Shown here piece by piece: positions 1 to 9,917 of a stretch of DNA of 64,000 bases; position 1 is the stretch's first letter; the number at the start of each line of letters is the position of its first letter. The notes under the pieces were generated by a model, which saw nothing but the letters and a program-made list of their open reading frames with translations, was not told where the DNA came from and made no database searches. Source of the DNA: Lagierella massiliensis (GTDB taxonomy: Bacteria > Bacillota > Clostridia > Tissierellales > Peptoniphilaceae). The DNA lies in NCBI RefSeq assembly GCF_001407835.1, contig NZ_CYUO01000005.1, positions 124,001 through 188,000 of the forward strand, in the 5' to 3' direction. Made by a program: the position numbers and the translations under genes.

Positions 1-778
1 AGGACTTAACGGAGCTGGAAAGTCTACTACAATAAAGATGATGACAGGGATACTTGAAAGGGACTCAGGAAGTATATCTATAAATGGTCACGATCCATCA
101 AAGAGAGAAAGAGATTTACTGAACAACATCGGTGTTTCCATGGGACAAAAGTCAACTCTATTCTTTGATATAAGTCCCTTGGACTCCTTTAGATATTATA
201 AGGAAGTATATAGAGTTTCTGATAGTGACTTTGAAGACAGGATGGAGAGGTTTTCAAAAATTTTAAAACTTGAAGAAATACTACATACACCAGTTCGAAA
301 GTTGTCCTTGGGACAAAAGAGAAGGTGCGAAATAGTCGCTTCTCTTATTCATATGCCAAAGGTATTGTTTTTAGACGAGCCAACCCTTGGACTTGATGTT
401 GTAACCCAGGGAAATATTATGGATTTTTTAGATGAGATTAATAGAGAGTTTAAAATTACCATACTTTTGACAACCCATGAGATAAAAAACATAGAGAGAT
501 TTTGCAAGAGGATAATCATATTAGAAAAGGGGAAAATAATCTACGATGGAGATCCTGATAAATTTGCAGATAGAAATAATTTTAGAAAAGTTAGAATACC
601 AGTGGATATGATGAATGAGTTTTCATTTGAGCCAGATAAGATTATCTTTGACAAGGCAGAGTATGTTATAAATCTAAACCAGCTTGAAAAAATGGATTTG
701 AGCAGATTTAAATTTTCAGAGTACACCATAGAGGAGCTATCCCTGGAAGATGTTATATGTATGAAGTATGGTAACTGA
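1..778 (+). CDS. ABC transporter ATP-binding protein (5'-truncated)
   Basis: Nucleotide-binding subunit of an ABC-2 type exporter; it would hydrolyse ATP on the cytoplasmic face to drive the two permeases that follow. The frame is already open at base 2 and the Walker A motif GLNGAGKSTT lies at the window edge, so roughly the first 40 residues are missing. Also visible are the signature LSLGQKRR, Walker B VLFLDEPTLGLD and the H-loop LLTTHE. The ~80-residue tail after the H-loop is usual for exporter ATPases. The next gene may start inside its last codons, suggesting translational coupling. Substrate unknown; this three-gene arrangement with PF06182-like permeases is typical of small-molecule exporters. 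Confidence 0.9.
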   Translation, partial: GLNGAGKSTTIKMMTGILERDSGSISINGHDPSKRERDLLNNIGVSMGQKSTLFFDISPLDSFRYYKEVYRVSDSDFEDRMERFSKILKLEEILHTPVRKLSLGQKRRCEIVASLIHMPKVLFLDEPTLGLDVVTQGNIMDFLDEINREFKITILLTTHEIKNIERFCKRIIILEKGKIIYDGDPDKFADRNNFRKVRIPVDMMNEFSFEPDKIIFDKAEYVINLNQLEKMDLSRFKFSEYTIEELSLEDVICMKYGN

Positions 779-1547
779 TATGAAACTGATATTAACATCA
801 ATAAAAATTCAAATTAAAAAGATAAGAGCATATCCAAACGAGGCAAAGATGCTATTTTTATATGCTTTGTTCAACGTCTATTCCATAATGTTTTTCTGGA
901 GTATGATATTTTTAGTTACAGGAGAAAATATTAAAGATAGAAATCTCATATATTTGTTAGTAATGATGGGGACTTTGTCCCTTGGCATAGGAGAAATATT
1001 CTTTGGGCTTAGAGATTTTGAATATATGGTTCAGGAGGGAAGTCTCGACAAGTATCTATATAGACCAAGGAATATGCTGATGATGATACTCATGGAAAAA
1101 GTTCCATTTACAAACATGGTTCAGCAGATAATAATAGGTGGATTTGGAATTTACTATATAATAACAAGATTTGACATTGAAGTACAAACAGTAAATGTAT
1201 TTAAAAGTATGGGATTACTTATATTTGGAAATATATATTATCACTTGATTTATGGGATGATTACAATGTTAAGCATTTGGATAGAAAAAATATCGACTTT
1301 AAGAGACTTAATATTTAATTTTTCAATTGCAAAAAACTATCCTTTAAAAATATTTCCTAAAACCTTACAAAACCTACTGACCTATGTAGTGCCAATAGCA
1401 CTTACAACATATTTTCCAACAATAGTGCTTATGGGCGAAAAAGTTGAAGGATTTAGATATATTATAATTTCTTTCCTTATTTTATGCCTGCTATTTATAA
1501 AGGTCTACAGAAATTGTATAAAAAAATACAGTTCAAATGGAGGTTAA
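768..1547 (+). CDS. ABC-2 family permease (PF06182-like), first of pair
   Basis: Integral membrane subunit of the exporter, about 259 residues with roughly six hydrophobic segments and a conserved N-terminal pattern of basic helix then membrane span. The EGSLDKYLYRP stretch near residue 90 is characteristic of the family assigned from memory to PF06182 (ABC2_membrane_6). The ATG at 768 overlaps the ATPase stop; a second ATG at 780 is an equally good start, since neither has a clear Shine-Dalgarno. It probably pairs with the next gene as a heterodimer. Transported substrate cannot be read from sequence. Confidence 0.82.
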   Translation: MVTDMKLILTSIKIQIKKIRAYPNEAKMLFLYALFNVYSIMFFWSMIFLVTGENIKDRNLIYLLVMMGTLSLGIGEIFFGLRDFEYMVQEGSLDKYLYRPRNMLMMILMEKVPFTNMVQQIIIGGFGIYYIITRFDIEVQTVNVFKSMGLLIFGNIYYHLIYGMITMLSIWIEKISTLRDLIFNFSIAKNYPLKIFPKTLQNLLTYVVPIALTTYFPTIVLMGEKVEGFRYIIISFLILCLLFIKVYRNCIKKYSSNGG

Positions 1548-1548
1548 A

Positions 1549-2313
1549 ATGCAAAGATATTTAAATAGATCCAAAATAGAAATATTAAAAGCAAGAGAAT
1601 ATGCTCTAACCTTTTTCACATCTATGCTCTACGCTCCAATAAGTATATTGATACCATTTTTTCTATGGAAGTATATATATAAATTTCAAAATGATTTGTC
1701 AGGAATGGAACTTAGGGAAATTCTATTTTATTTGATAACCATTGAAATTGTTCAGCTATCCTATTCAGATTTGATGGCGGAGGTTTATTATATTTTTCAA
1801 GATATAAACACAGGTGCTTTAGATATTGCAATTACAAAACCTATAAATTACTTATTAAGTAGATATTTTTCTGCTGTTGGAAGAGTTGCAATAACATTAC
1901 CTATGGGACTTATAAGCTTTATAGCTGTAGGGATATTTTTTAAAGCTTTAAATATAAATAATATAATATTTTTTACGTTATCACTGTTTTTAGGATTTAC
2001 AATATTTTTTACAGTGCTTGGAATCTTAGGAATCTCTACCTTTTGGCTCAAGTCAGTACTCACATTAAGAGATATATTTTGGTTTATACTTGCAATATTT
2101 TCGGGACAGATATTTCCTTTAAAGATAATTGGAGATGGATTTTTCAAACATAATCCACTTGCTGGAATCTACTATATACCAAGTATAATAGTTCAAGAAA
2201 AAGACAAGATTTCACTTCTATTAGAACAGTTAATGTACTTAGGAATTTTTGTCGCTATACTTATAATAATGTGGAAAATTGGAATAAAAAAATATGAAAG
2301 CCAAGGCGGCTAA
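1549..2313 (+). CDS. ABC-2 family permease (PF06182-like), second of pair
   Basis: Second membrane subunit, about 254 residues, six predicted spans, with the matching motif INTGALDIAITKPINYLLSRYF around residues 85-105. The start is placed at ATG 1549 because GGAGG at 1539-1543 sits five bases upstream; an ATG at 1537 would be too close to it. It begins one base after the previous stop, so the three genes form one transcription unit. It ends before the str-operon promoter. Confidence 0.85.
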   Translation: MQRYLNRSKIEILKAREYALTFFTSMLYAPISILIPFFLWKYIYKFQNDLSGMELREILFYLITIEIVQLSYSDLMAEVYYIFQDINTGALDIAITKPINYLLSRYFSAVGRVAITLPMGLISFIAVGIFFKALNINNIIFFTLSLFLGFTIFFTVLGILGISTFWLKSVLTLRDIFWFILAIFSGQIFPLKIIGDGFFKHNPLAGIYYIPSIIVQEKDKISLLLEQLMYLGIFVAILIIMWKIGIKKYESQGG

Positions 2314-2394
2314 AATAAAAAATAGAAATGTCACACACATTTTCGTTCACTTTTAAAAAAATTAGTAAAAACCATGTAAAAACCATTGAAAAAC

Positions 2395-2423
2395 TTGACA
2401 ATAACAGGCTTCGATGTTAAAAT
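2395..2423 (+). promoter_or_regulatory. sigma-A type promoter of the str operon
   Basis: TTGACA (2395-2400), 17-base spacer, TAAAAT (2418-2423). This is a near-consensus promoter about 70 bases ahead of rpsL and fits strong constitutive expression of ribosomal genes. Confidence 0.75.
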
Positions 2424-2493
2424 GAACTGGTGCAAAAGTGAGATGTTAGACATTTCTATTTTTTTGCAAAATAATTACACGGAGGTGAAAAAT

Positions 2494-2904
2494 TTGCCAA
2501 CAATCAATCAATTAGTTAGAAAAGGTAGACAAAGTAAGACTTACAAGTCAAAATCACCGGCTTTATCTGTTAATTTCAACACTTTGAAGAAAAGAAATAC
2601 AACAGTTAACTCTCCACAAAAAAGAGGAGTATGTACTGCCGTTAGAACTGTAACACCTAAGAAACCTAACTCAGCCCTACGTAAGGTTGCAAGAGTTCGT
2701 TTAACAAATGGTATGGAAGTTGCTTCTTACATTCCAGGTATCGGACACAACCTACAAGAACACAGTGTTGTTCTTATTAGAGGAGGAAGAGTAAAGGACT
2801 TACCAGGGGTTCGTTATCACATCGTTCGTGGTGCCCTTGACACTGCTGGAGTTTCAGGAAGAATGCAAGGACGTTCTAAATACGGAGCTAAAAAGCCTAA
2901 ATAA
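2494..2904 (+). CDS. rpsL: 30S ribosomal protein S12
   Basis: Decoding-centre protein of the small subunit. The start is the TTG at 2494, giving the conserved beginning [18 protein letters not shown] at 2481-2487 lies six bases upstream. The in-frame ATG at 2386 would add 36 residues unlike S12 and lies within the promoter. At 136 residues it carries the ~13-residue insertion typical of Gram-positive S12. The conserved loops [10 protein letters not shown] and [11 protein letters not shown] are intact, with lysines at both classical streptomycin-contact positions. First gene of rpsL-rpsG-fusA-tuf. Confidence 0.96.
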   Translation: MPTINQLVRKGRQSKTYKSKSPALSVNFNTLKKRNTTVNSPQKRGVCTAVRTVTPKKPNSALRKVARVRLTNGMEVASYIPGIGHNLQEHSVVLIRGGRVKDLPGVRYHIVRGALDTAGVSGRMQGRSKYGAKKPK

Positions 2905-3040
2905 GAGATGAAAAAAAGATGCTTCAATGTTAAAATTTTAAGATAAATTCAGTTTATACTTTAATATACATTTGAGCACAGCGACAATGACAAATATGTC
3001 GAGTACCAATGAAATACTATATAGTAAGGAGGGAAGCGAA

Positions 3041-3511
3041 GTGCCAAGAAAAGGACATGTACCAAAGAGAGATGTAATGCCTGATCCAGTCTACAATGAC
3101 AAAGTGGTTACAAAGCTAATCAACAACATTATGTTAGACGGAAAGAAAGGTGTAGCACAAGCTATTGTTTATGGTGCTTTTGAAAAAGTAGCAGAAACTA
3201 CAGGAGAAGACGCTTTAGAAGTATTCTACAAAGCACTTAACAATATAATGCCTGTTCTTGAAGTTAAATCAAGAAGAATAGGTGGTGCGAACTACCAAGT
3301 TCCTTTGGAAGTTAGACCAGAAAGAAGACAAACACTTGGTCTTAGATGGTTAACAACCTACTCAAGAAAAAGAGGAGAAAGAACTATGGTGGAAAGACTT
3401 GCAAAAGAAATCTTAGACGCGGCCAATAACACTGGTGGTAGTGTTAAGAAGAGAGAAGACGTTCACAAGATGGCTGAAGCAAATAAAGCATTTGCACATT
3501 ATAGATTCTAA
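3041..3511 (+). CDS. rpsG: 30S ribosomal protein S7
   Basis: Assembly protein of the 30S head that binds the 3' domain of 16S rRNA. The start is GTG 3041 ([11 protein letters not shown]), preceded by AAGGAGGG at 3026-3033; the upstream in-frame ATG at 2972 gives a non-homologous extension. Length 156 residues matches the family exactly. The 136-base gap after rpsL is long for this operon and could hold an S7 autoregulatory site, but no specific structure was confirmed. Confidence 0.96.
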   Translation: MPRKGHVPKRDVMPDPVYNDKVVTKLINNIMLDGKKGVAQAIVYGAFEKVAETTGEDALEVFYKALNNIMPVLEVKSRRIGGANYQVPLEVRPERRQTLGLRWLTTYSRKRGERTMVERLAKEILDAANNTGGSVKKREDVHKMAEANKAFAHYRF

Positions 3512-3537
3512 TTACTGGGAAGGAGTAATAAGTTTTT

Positions 3538-5616
3538 ATGGGAAGAGATTATTCTTTAAAAGATACCAGAAATATCGGTATAATGGCTCATATTGACGCA
3601 GGAAAAACTACAGTTACTGAACGTATTCTATACTATACTGGAAAAATCCATAAAATCGGAGATACCCATGACGGAGCTGCTCAAATGGACTGGATGGTTC
3701 AAGAGCAAGAAAAGGGTATTACAATTACTTCAGCTGCTACAACATGTATCTGGAAAAATAATAGAATAAATATTATTGATACCCCAGGACACGTTGACTT
3801 TACAGTTGAAGTTGAAAGATCACTTAGAGTATTGGACTCAGCAATAGCTTTATTTGATGCCAAGAGCGGTGTAGAACCACAATCAGAAACCGTATGGAGA
3901 CAAGCGGACAAATATGGCGTTCCAAGAATTTGCTTCATCAACAAAATGGATGCAACAGGAGCCGACTATTTCGAATCAATAAAGACAATAAAAGATAAAT
4001 TAGGAGCTAACCCTGTTCCTTTGGAAATCCCTATAGGAAATGAACAAAGCTTCATAGGTTGTGTAGACCTTATAAGAATGAAGGCTATTATTTATAAAAA
4101 CGACCTTGGAACTGAAATTGAAGAAACAGATATTCCAGAAGACCTTAAAGAGTTAGCAGAAGAATATAGAGCAAATCTGCTTGAAAACATAGCAGATCAT
4201 GATGAAGATCTAATGATGAAATACCTTGAAGGTGAAGAAATTACAGAAGAAGAGATTAAAAGAGCAATTAAAATTGCAACAGTTAATCTTTCAATGAATC
4301 CTGTTTTCTGTGGTTCAGCATATAAGAACAAGGGTGTTCAACCACTACTTGATGCAATTGTAGACTATATGCCATCACCATTAGACGTACCTGCAATCAA
4401 AGGTATTGACCCTGATACAGAAGAAGAAGTTCAAAGACATTCTTCAGACGAAGAACCATTCTCAGCACTTGCATTTAAAGTAGTTACAGACCCATACGTT
4501 GGAAAGCTAACTTACTTCAGAGTTTACTCAGGAGTATTAGAAGCTGGTTCATATGTATACAACTCATCAAAGGGCAAGAGAGAGAGAATGGGACGTATCC
4601 TTATGATGCACGCAAACAAGAGACAAGAAGTTGATGCAGTTTACGCAGGAGATATCGCTGCAGCTGTAGGACTTAAAGATACAGGCACAGGTGACACACT
4701 ATGTGACGCTGACAATGAAATCATACTTGAAAAGATGGAGTTCCCAGAACCTGTAATCTCAGTTGCAATCGAACCAAAGACAAAAGCATCACAAGAAAAG
4801 ATGAGTGTTGCACTTTCAAAATTAGCAGAAGAAGACCCAACATTCACAACACACACAAACGAAGAAACAGGTCAAACAATAATCTCAGGTATGGGAGAAC
4901 TACACCTTGAAATTATCGTAGATAGACTTTTAAGAGAATTCAAAGTGGAAGCTAACATCGGTAATCCACAAGTAGCATATAGAGAATCTATCACTAAAGA
5001 AGCAGAAGCTGAAGGTAAATACATTAAGCAATCAGGTGGTAGAGGACAATACGGACATGCTAAGATTAAGATTGAACCACAAGAACCAGGTGCAGGCTTT
5101 GAATTTGTTAACGCAATCGTTGGAGGGGTTATCCCTAAAGAATATATCGGTTCCGTTCAACAAGGTATCGAAGAAGCAGCACAATCAGGTATACTTGGTG
5201 GATACCCAGTACTTGATATCAAAGTTACACTTTACGATGGTTCATACCATGACGTTGACTCTTCAGAAATGGCATTTAAGATAGCAGGATCAATGGCTCT
5301 AAGAGCAGCCCTTGCAAAAGCAGGTCCATCACTACTTGAACCAATGGAAAAAGTAGAAATTACAACTCCAGACGAATACCTTGGAGATGTAATGGGAGAT
5401 ATCAACTCAAGAAGAGGTAAGATTCAAGGAATGAACCCTAAGAATGGAGTTCATATACTTGATGCATATGTTCCACTATCAGAAATGTTTGGATATGCAA
5501 CAGACCTACGTTCAAATACACAAGGTCGTGCAACATACTCAATGATGTTTGATCATTACGAAAAAGTGCCAAATACAATCGCAGAAAAAGTACTTGGCGA
5601 TAAAAATAAAGAATAA
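3538..5616 (+). CDS. fusA: elongation factor G
   Basis: GTPase that translocates tRNA and mRNA on the ribosome. 692 residues, the usual length. The G-domain motifs are all present: AHIDAGKTT (P-loop, residues ~17-25), [10 protein letters not shown] (switch I), DTPGHVDF (switch II) and NKMD. Domains II-V follow, including the domain IV loop GGRGQYGHA. It begins 26 bases after rpsG with a GGAAGGAG ribosome site and ends 21 bases before tuf. Confidence 0.97.
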   Translation: MGRDYSLKDTRNIGIMAHIDAGKTTVTERILYYTGKIHKIGDTHDGAAQMDWMVQEQEKGITITSAATTCIWKNNRINIIDTPGHVDFTVEVERSLRVLDSAIALFDAKSGVEPQSETVWRQADKYGVPRICFINKMDATGADYFESIKTIKDKLGANPVPLEIPIGNEQSFIGCVDLIRMKAIIYKNDLGTEIEETDIPEDLKELAEEYRANLLENIADHDEDLMMKYLEGEEITEEEIKRAIKIATVNLSMNPVFCGSAYKNKGVQPLLDAIVDYMPSPLDVPAIKGIDPDTEEEVQRHSSDEEPFSALAFKVVTDPYVGKLTYFRVYSGVLEAGSYVYNSSKGKRERMGRILMMHANKRQEVDAVYAGDIAAAVGLKDTGTGDTLCDADNEIILEKMEFPEPVISVAIEPKTKASQEKMSVALSKLAEEDPTFTTHTNEETGQTIISGMGELHLEIIVDRLLREFKVEANIGNPQVAYRESITKEAEAEGKYIKQSGGRGQYGHAKIKIEPQEPGAGFEFVNAIVGGVIPKEYIGSVQQGIEEAAQSGILGGYPVLDIKVTLYDGSYHDVDSSEMAFKIAGSMALRAALAKAGPSLLEPMEKVEITTPDEYLGDVMGDINSRRGKIQGMNPKNGVHILDAYVPLSEMFGYATDLRSNTQGRATYSMMFDHYEKVPNTIAEKVLGDKNKE

Positions 5617-5637
5617 CTTCAATTTAGGAGGATAAAA

Positions 5638-6831
5638 ATGGGAAAAGAAAAATTTGAAAGAACCAAACCACATGTTAATATAGGAACTATAGGTCACGTT
5701 GACCATGGTAAAACAACATTAACAGCAGCAATAACATACGTATTAAACAAGAGATTCGGTTCAGGAGAATTCGTTGACTATGCACACATAGACAAGGCTC
5801 CAGAAGAAAGAGAAAGAGGAATCACAATCTCAACATCACACGTAGAATACGAAACAGACAAGAGACACTACGCACACGTTGACTGTCCAGGTCACGCTGA
5901 CTATGTAAAGAACATGATTACAGGAGCAGCACAAATGGACGGAGCAATCCTTGTAGTATCAGCAGCAGACGGTCCAATGCCACAAACAAGAGAACATATC
6001 TTACTTGGAAGACAAGTAGGAATACCAAAGATAATAGTATTCCTAAACAAAGAAGACCAAGTAGATGACCCAGAACTAATCGAATTAGTAGAAATGGAAG
6101 TAAGAGATCTACTAAACGAATACGACTACGACGGAGACAACACACCAATCGTAGTAGGATCAGCACTAAAAGCCTTAGAAGAACCAGACGGAGAATGGGG
6201 AGATAAGATCGTTGAACTAATGAATGAAGTAGACGAATACATTCCAGAACCAGAAAGAGATACAGACCAACCATTCCTAATGCCAGTAGAAGACATCTTC
6301 TCAATTGCATGAAAAAGAGCAGTAGCAACAAGGAGAAGAGAAAGAAGAGCATTAAGAGGTGGAGACAACGTAGAAATCGTATGACTAACAGAAGAGAAGA
6401 GAACAGTAGTTGTAACAGGAGTAGAAATGTTCAAAAAGCTTCTTGAACAAGCAGAAGCAGGAGATAACATCGGAGCACTACTAAGAGGAGTGCAAAGAAA
6501 CGAAATCGAAAGAGGACAAGTATTAGCAGCTCCAGGAACAATACATCCACACACAAAGTTCGAAGCAGAAGTGTACGTATTAACAAAAGATGAAGGAGGA
6601 AGACACACACCATTCTTCTCAGGATACAGACCACAATTCTTCTTTAGAACAACAGACGTAACAGGAAACATCGAACTTGAAGAAGGCGTAGAAATGGTAA
6701 TGCCAGGAGATAACGCAAAATTCAAAATCGAATTAATCACACCAATCGCCATAGAAGAAGGACTACGTTTTGCAATCAGAGAAGGTGGTAGAACAGTAGG
6801 AGCAGGCGTTGTTTCAAGGATAATAGAATAA
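5638..6831 (+). pseudogene. tuf: elongation factor Tu, interrupted by two in-frame TGA codons
   Basis: EF-Tu delivers aminoacyl-tRNA to the ribosome. Domain 1 is intact: [10 protein letters not shown]-loop, [13 protein letters not shown] and NKED. At 6310-6312 and again at 6382-6384 the frame reads TGA where family members have glycine (start of domain 2, and the segment EIVGLTEEK). Between them many conserved residues of the domain 2 motif (family GRGTVATGRVERG) are replaced by Lys, Arg or Ala, although the overall frame is kept. After 6385 the sequence is again normal EF-Tu to the C-terminus SRIIE. Either this is a decayed copy with an intact tuf elsewhere, or the assembly is wrong over about 90 bases. 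TGA recoding is unlikely because TGA ends intact genes at 778, 33888 and 60651. Confidence 0.85.
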
Positions 6832-6846
6832 TATAATTAAATTAGA

Positions 6847-6880
6847 GGGAGTCCCTAAGGGGATTCCTTTTTTATTTGGA
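6847..6880 (+). terminator. terminator after tuf
   Basis: GGAGTCCC and GGGATTCC form a short hairpin followed by a T run. It closes the str operon. Confidence 0.7.
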
Positions 6881-7500
6881 ATAGTCAAGAACTCAGTCCA
6901 TTACATCTTGTACGAAGGAAAGACTGTCCGCCATGTCATTCTGAGCGAAAAAATTTTTGAAAAAAATTTTGAAGTCGAAGAATCTCGTGAACTTTCTGAT
7001 AGAAAGTTCACGCTAAATTATCATAATATTTTCTTCTTCCACGTCACTCAAATCTCTCATTTATCACCTCTTACATGTTAGGTCAAGAAGTCTTTGACTT
7101 CAATTTTCACTTCATAAAAATTTACGCTTAGTATGACAATACTTGGAAATAAAATAAAGCAAAACAAAAAAATTTCAAAATACAATACAAAACCAATAGA
7201 AAATCCAACAAGATTTTCTTCCACTTTCCCAAAGGGGTCTTGGGGATATCCCCAAGTCGTTGGGAGGTAAAGGGGGTTTTCAAGGGGGAAAGGAACGTAC
7301 GAAACGGTTCCTTTTTCCCCCTTGGTAGAATAAAACAATTAAATATAATAGAAATAAAAAGGTAGTAAGAATTAACCCTACATAAAAAATCAATAAACTT
7401 TTACAGTTGCTTTTCTAAGAAAAGTAACTGAGATGTTATCACACTTCGTATTTCTAAGCAGGTTTTCAGGACGACAGTCTTGAATCGTTTTTTTGATTGG
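6881..7500. repeat. mosaic repeat block A
   Basis: Non-coding spacer between tuf and the next gene. Inventory: S element 6935-6986 (+, pair TTC/GAA); H hairpin 6987-7011; degenerate S-like copy 7082-7137; G element 7199-7330; T hairpin 7362-7381; H hairpin ~7405-7432; broken G fragment 7452-7493. Bases 7500-7725 hold no gene; only AT-rich sequence and a possible promoter for the following gene are seen. Confidence 0.8.
7199..7330 (+). repeat. G element, subtype 1
   Basis: Hairpin P (GAAAATC..GATTTTC), hairpin 2 (CTTGGGG..CCCCAAG), linker with GGGAGGTAAAGGGGG, then the long hairpin 3 at 7281-7325 with arms CAAGGGGGAAAGGAAC and GTTCCTTTTTCCCCCTTG around a TACGAAA-containing loop. Confidence 0.8.
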
Positions 7501-7725
7501 AATAGCCAGACACCCAACCTAAGAAATTTTATATGTTTCGATGAAGTTAAACTTGATAGGAAACATTAGCTTTTTAAAAAGTTGAATTCATGACAAATAT
7601 TTAAACAAACAAATATCACTTAAGTATAAAAATATAGCACAACAAATGAAAACGATTTGAAAAAATAAAAAATGTGATACAATAATATAAACCAAATACT
7701 TTTAATACAACCAAAGGAGGATAAT

Positions 7726-7968
7726 ATGAAGAAATCAAAAATATTATTTCATTTAATATCAATACTATTATCTGTATTGCTACTACTTAACTACTATAAG
7801 GTATTTAACAAAGTAATCCCAGTAAGAGGAGGAATGGAAGAAATAGTAATTGCGCTATTTACAATATACGCTATGGAAAAAATTCTTAACTTTATTAAAT
7901 ATTTAATAGAAGGAAGAGAAGATGGAGTAGAAAGTTTTTTAGATTCCTTAAAAGGTGAGGAAGTGTAA
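7726..7968 (+). CDS. small membrane protein, unknown function
   Basis: 80 residues, preceded by AAAGGAGG. Two hydrophobic segments (about residues 8-23 and 40-58) separated by a short basic loop, then a charged cytoplasmic tail. I do not recognise the family. It is followed closely by another small membrane-anchored protein on the same strand, so the two may be co-transcribed. Confidence 0.6.
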   Translation: MKKSKILFHLISILLSVLLLLNYYKVFNKVIPVRGGMEEIVIALFTIYAMEKILNFIKYLIEGREDGVESFLDSLKGEEV

Positions 7969-8046
7969 ATAGAAAAGATCTAATAAGAAGCTTTTGAAAA
8001 GTATAAAGAAAAATAATATTACTAAGACAATGGAAGGGAGGGCAAT

Positions 8047-8454
8047 ATGTCAAAAAATGGAAAAGTTATTTTGGGAATTTTGGTAGCATTAATATTAGGG
8101 GTAGTTATATATCGTTTTAATAATCAGGATCAATACAAAAATCTTGTAGGTGAGACATACTCTTATACATTCAAAGAAGATGATAAAGAGTACCAAGATG
8201 GATATAGGTACAATATAATATTTTTTGATAAGGACAGTGTTACCATTTATGAAGCTGAAGAAATAGGAGAACTTCCAGATAATGTTGATATTGATCAAAA
8301 GGGAGATAGACAGGTAAATAGAAAATTTCTAAACCCAGTTTATAATGAAAAAGAAAAAACCGTAACAGCAGACGATTTAGAGGAAACTATAAAAATTGTA
8401 GATGCAGATAACATAGAGTACAATGGAAAAGTTTATATAAAAGAAGTAAAGTAA
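8047..8454 (+). CDS. membrane-anchored hypothetical protein
   Basis: 135 residues with one N-terminal membrane segment (about residues 7-23) and a ~110-residue acidic extracellular part containing a KEYQDGYRYNIIFFDKDSVT stretch. No cysteine lipobox, so it is an uncleaved signal-anchor rather than a lipoprotein. The ribosome site GGGAGGG lies just upstream. Family not recognised; a strong terminator follows directly. Confidence 0.6.
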   Translation: MSKNGKVILGILVALILGVVIYRFNNQDQYKNLVGETYSYTFKEDDKEYQDGYRYNIIFFDKDSVTIYEAEEIGELPDNVDIDQKGDRQVNRKFLNPVYNEKEKTVTADDLEETIKIVDADNIEYNGKVYIKEVK

Positions 8455-8479
8455 GAGGAGCAGGACTCCTCTTTTCTTT
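8452..8479 (+). terminator. rho-independent terminator
   Basis: AGAGGAG / CTCCTCT hairpin overlapping the stop codon region and followed by TTTTCTTT. Confidence 0.75.
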
Positions 8480-8612
8480 GTAGAGTGCTTAAACACTGAA
8501 TAAATTAATATGTCTTTATTTAATTAAACTTTAAATGTATAATAAATTTTAAAATTGAGTGTTTAAGGTTTTAATTTGATTTTACGTGGTATATATAATT
8601 AAGGAGGGTTAT

Positions 8613-8996
8613 ATGGAAGACTTAACAAAAGTATTATTAGATTATTTTGAAGGAAATAATGTCAGTCCAAATGAAGTTTCATCAGTGCTTGAAAATTTAA
8701 AGATAGATGTACTTGACAAGATGTTTGGAGACGAAGGAGAATGGGTTTTAAAAAAACTTGGCAATGTAGAAGCCTTTGATAAGGAAAAGATTTTTAATTC
8801 AATTGCATCTACATCAGACGAAGCTGGTGCAGGAATGACCAGAGGAGATATTTCACTTGTTGTAGAAGATGTGCTTAAAAAGATGAAGTCAATAAGAAGA
8901 AATGTATATCCAACAAAAGAGATAAGAGGATATGTAAAAGAAGCTTTAGAAGCTAACGGATATTATAAAGTACTTAACCAATATAATAAAAAGTAA
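8613..8996 (+). CDS. stand-alone ATP-cone domain protein
   Basis: 127 residues. Residues ~40-110 look like an ATP-cone: a KKLGNVEAFDKEKIFNSI stretch is followed by helices ending in VVEDVLKKM. ATP-cones bind ATP or dATP and are known as allosteric domains of ribonucleotide reductases and of the repressor NrdR. Here there is no zinc ribbon and no reductase domain. The start is ATG 8613, with AAGGAGGG at 8601-8608; the GTG at 8586 lies upstream of that ribosome site. It stands alone between terminators, so the partner is unknown. It may act in trans on a nucleotide-metabolism enzyme (inference). Confidence 0.6.
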   Translation: MEDLTKVLLDYFEGNNVSPNEVSSVLENLKIDVLDKMFGDEGEWVLKKLGNVEAFDKEKIFNSIASTSDEAGAGMTRGDISLVVEDVLKKMKSIRRNVYPTKEIRGYVKEALEANGYYKVLNQYNKK

Positions 8997-8997
8997 G

Positions 8998-9027
8998 AAA
9001 GTCTTCAAAATGAAGGCTTTTTATTAT
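8998..9027 (+). terminator. rho-independent terminator
   Basis: GTCTTC, AAAAT loop, GAAGGC, then a T run, directly after the ATP-cone gene. Confidence 0.7.
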
Positions 9028-9271
9028 TTGAGAAAGTTATTGAGGTCGCCTTCTTATGGAATAGAAAGTTTCGAGGTCGCCTTCTGACACTTTCTTTCAG
9101 AAAGTGAAACGAGATCGACATTTGACCTACAACGAAGACTTCGTCTTCTGTTAGGTCAAGAATTCTTCGACTTCAATTTTTACTACGTAAAATTTTCGCT
9201 CAGAATGACAATACTGGGAAATAAAAAATTTGTAAAACAAAAAACTCCAAAACACAATAATAAAACCAATA

Positions 9272-9415
9272 GAAAATCCAACAAGATTTTCTTCCACTTA
9301 TTAAGCAGGTTTTCAGGACGACAGTCCTGAATCGTTTGGAAGGTAAGGAAGAGAGGATTTCAAGGAGAGAACGATAGAAACCATACGAAAAGGTTTCTTA
9401 GTTCTCTCCTTGGTT
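9272..9415 (+). repeat. G element, subtype 2
   Basis: P hairpin, hairpin 2 TTCAGGAC..GTCCTGAA, hairpin 3 with outer arms CAAGGAGAGAAC / GTTCTCTCCTTG and inner arms GAAACC / GGTTTC. The outer arms differ from the copy at 13170 at one position on each side, so pairing is kept. Confidence 0.8.
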
Positions 9416-9707
9416 AAACAAAAGGCTATATTAGAAATAAAAAGGTCGTAGGGTAACGCCCTACATAACGATTCAATAGACTTTTACAGTGAAAAGCAAC
9501 TGAGATCCTTCAGCTACAAATTTGCTACGCAAATTTTCCGTTCAGGATGACATTCATGGAAGTGTTTCGCTATATTACAATGAAACCGTGTCGTCGCTGT
9601 CATCCTGAGGGAGCGTAAGCGACTCGAAGGATCTCACAAAAATGAAAAATTATCTTAGAAATAATAAAGTAGTCATAATAGATTGTACAAAATGAAGTAC
9701 AAAAAAA

Positions 9708-9850
9708 GAAAATCCAACAAGATTTTTTACATCTTAATAAGCAGGTTTTCAGGACGGCAGTCCTGAATCGTTTGGAAGGTAAGAAAAAGAGGATTTCAAG
9801 GAGAGAACTGAGACCACATACGAAAAGGTTTCTTAGTTCTCTCCTTGGTT
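9708..9850 (+). repeat. G element, subtype 2
   Basis: Same architecture as the copy 436 bases upstream, including the CAAGGAGAGAAC / GTTCTCTCCTTG arms. The inner stem is partly decayed (GAGACC opposite GGTTTC). Confidence 0.78.
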
Positions 9851-9917
9851 AAACTAAAGACTATATTAGAAATAAAAAGATAGTAGGGCTTAACCCTACA
9901 TAAAAACTTTCAACTGT

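Larger units (their letters stand above)
9030..9917. repeat. mosaic repeat block B
   Basis: No gene. Inventory: H 9088-9106; S 9160-9209 (-, TTC/GAA); G 9272-9415; T 9448-9464; S 9502-9551 (-, TCC/GGA); S 9599-9635 (+, TCC/GGA), back to back with the previous one; G 9708-9850; T 9883-9899. The same order (S, G, T, then H or S) is seen twice. Confidence 0.8.

Noticed and set aside
5036-5284. Plus-strand ORF inside fusA
   Set aside because: Out-of-frame shadow of a fully conserved gene.
6310-6384. TGA read as glycine (alternative genetic code)
   Set aside because: Both TGA codons stand at glycine positions, as in code 25 organisms, but TGA terminates several intact genes in the window and the surrounding residues are also corrupted.
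6280-6390. Diversity-generating retroelement acting on tuf or the adhesin
   Set aside because: Changes are not limited to adenines of a template, no reverse transcriptase or template repeat is present, and tuf is not a plausible target.
6126-6752. Long minus-strand ORF opposite tuf, and similar ORFs opposite fusA and the adhesins
   Set aside because: They mirror the codon periodicity of well-supported genes and have low-complexity, membrane-like translations with no ribosome site.
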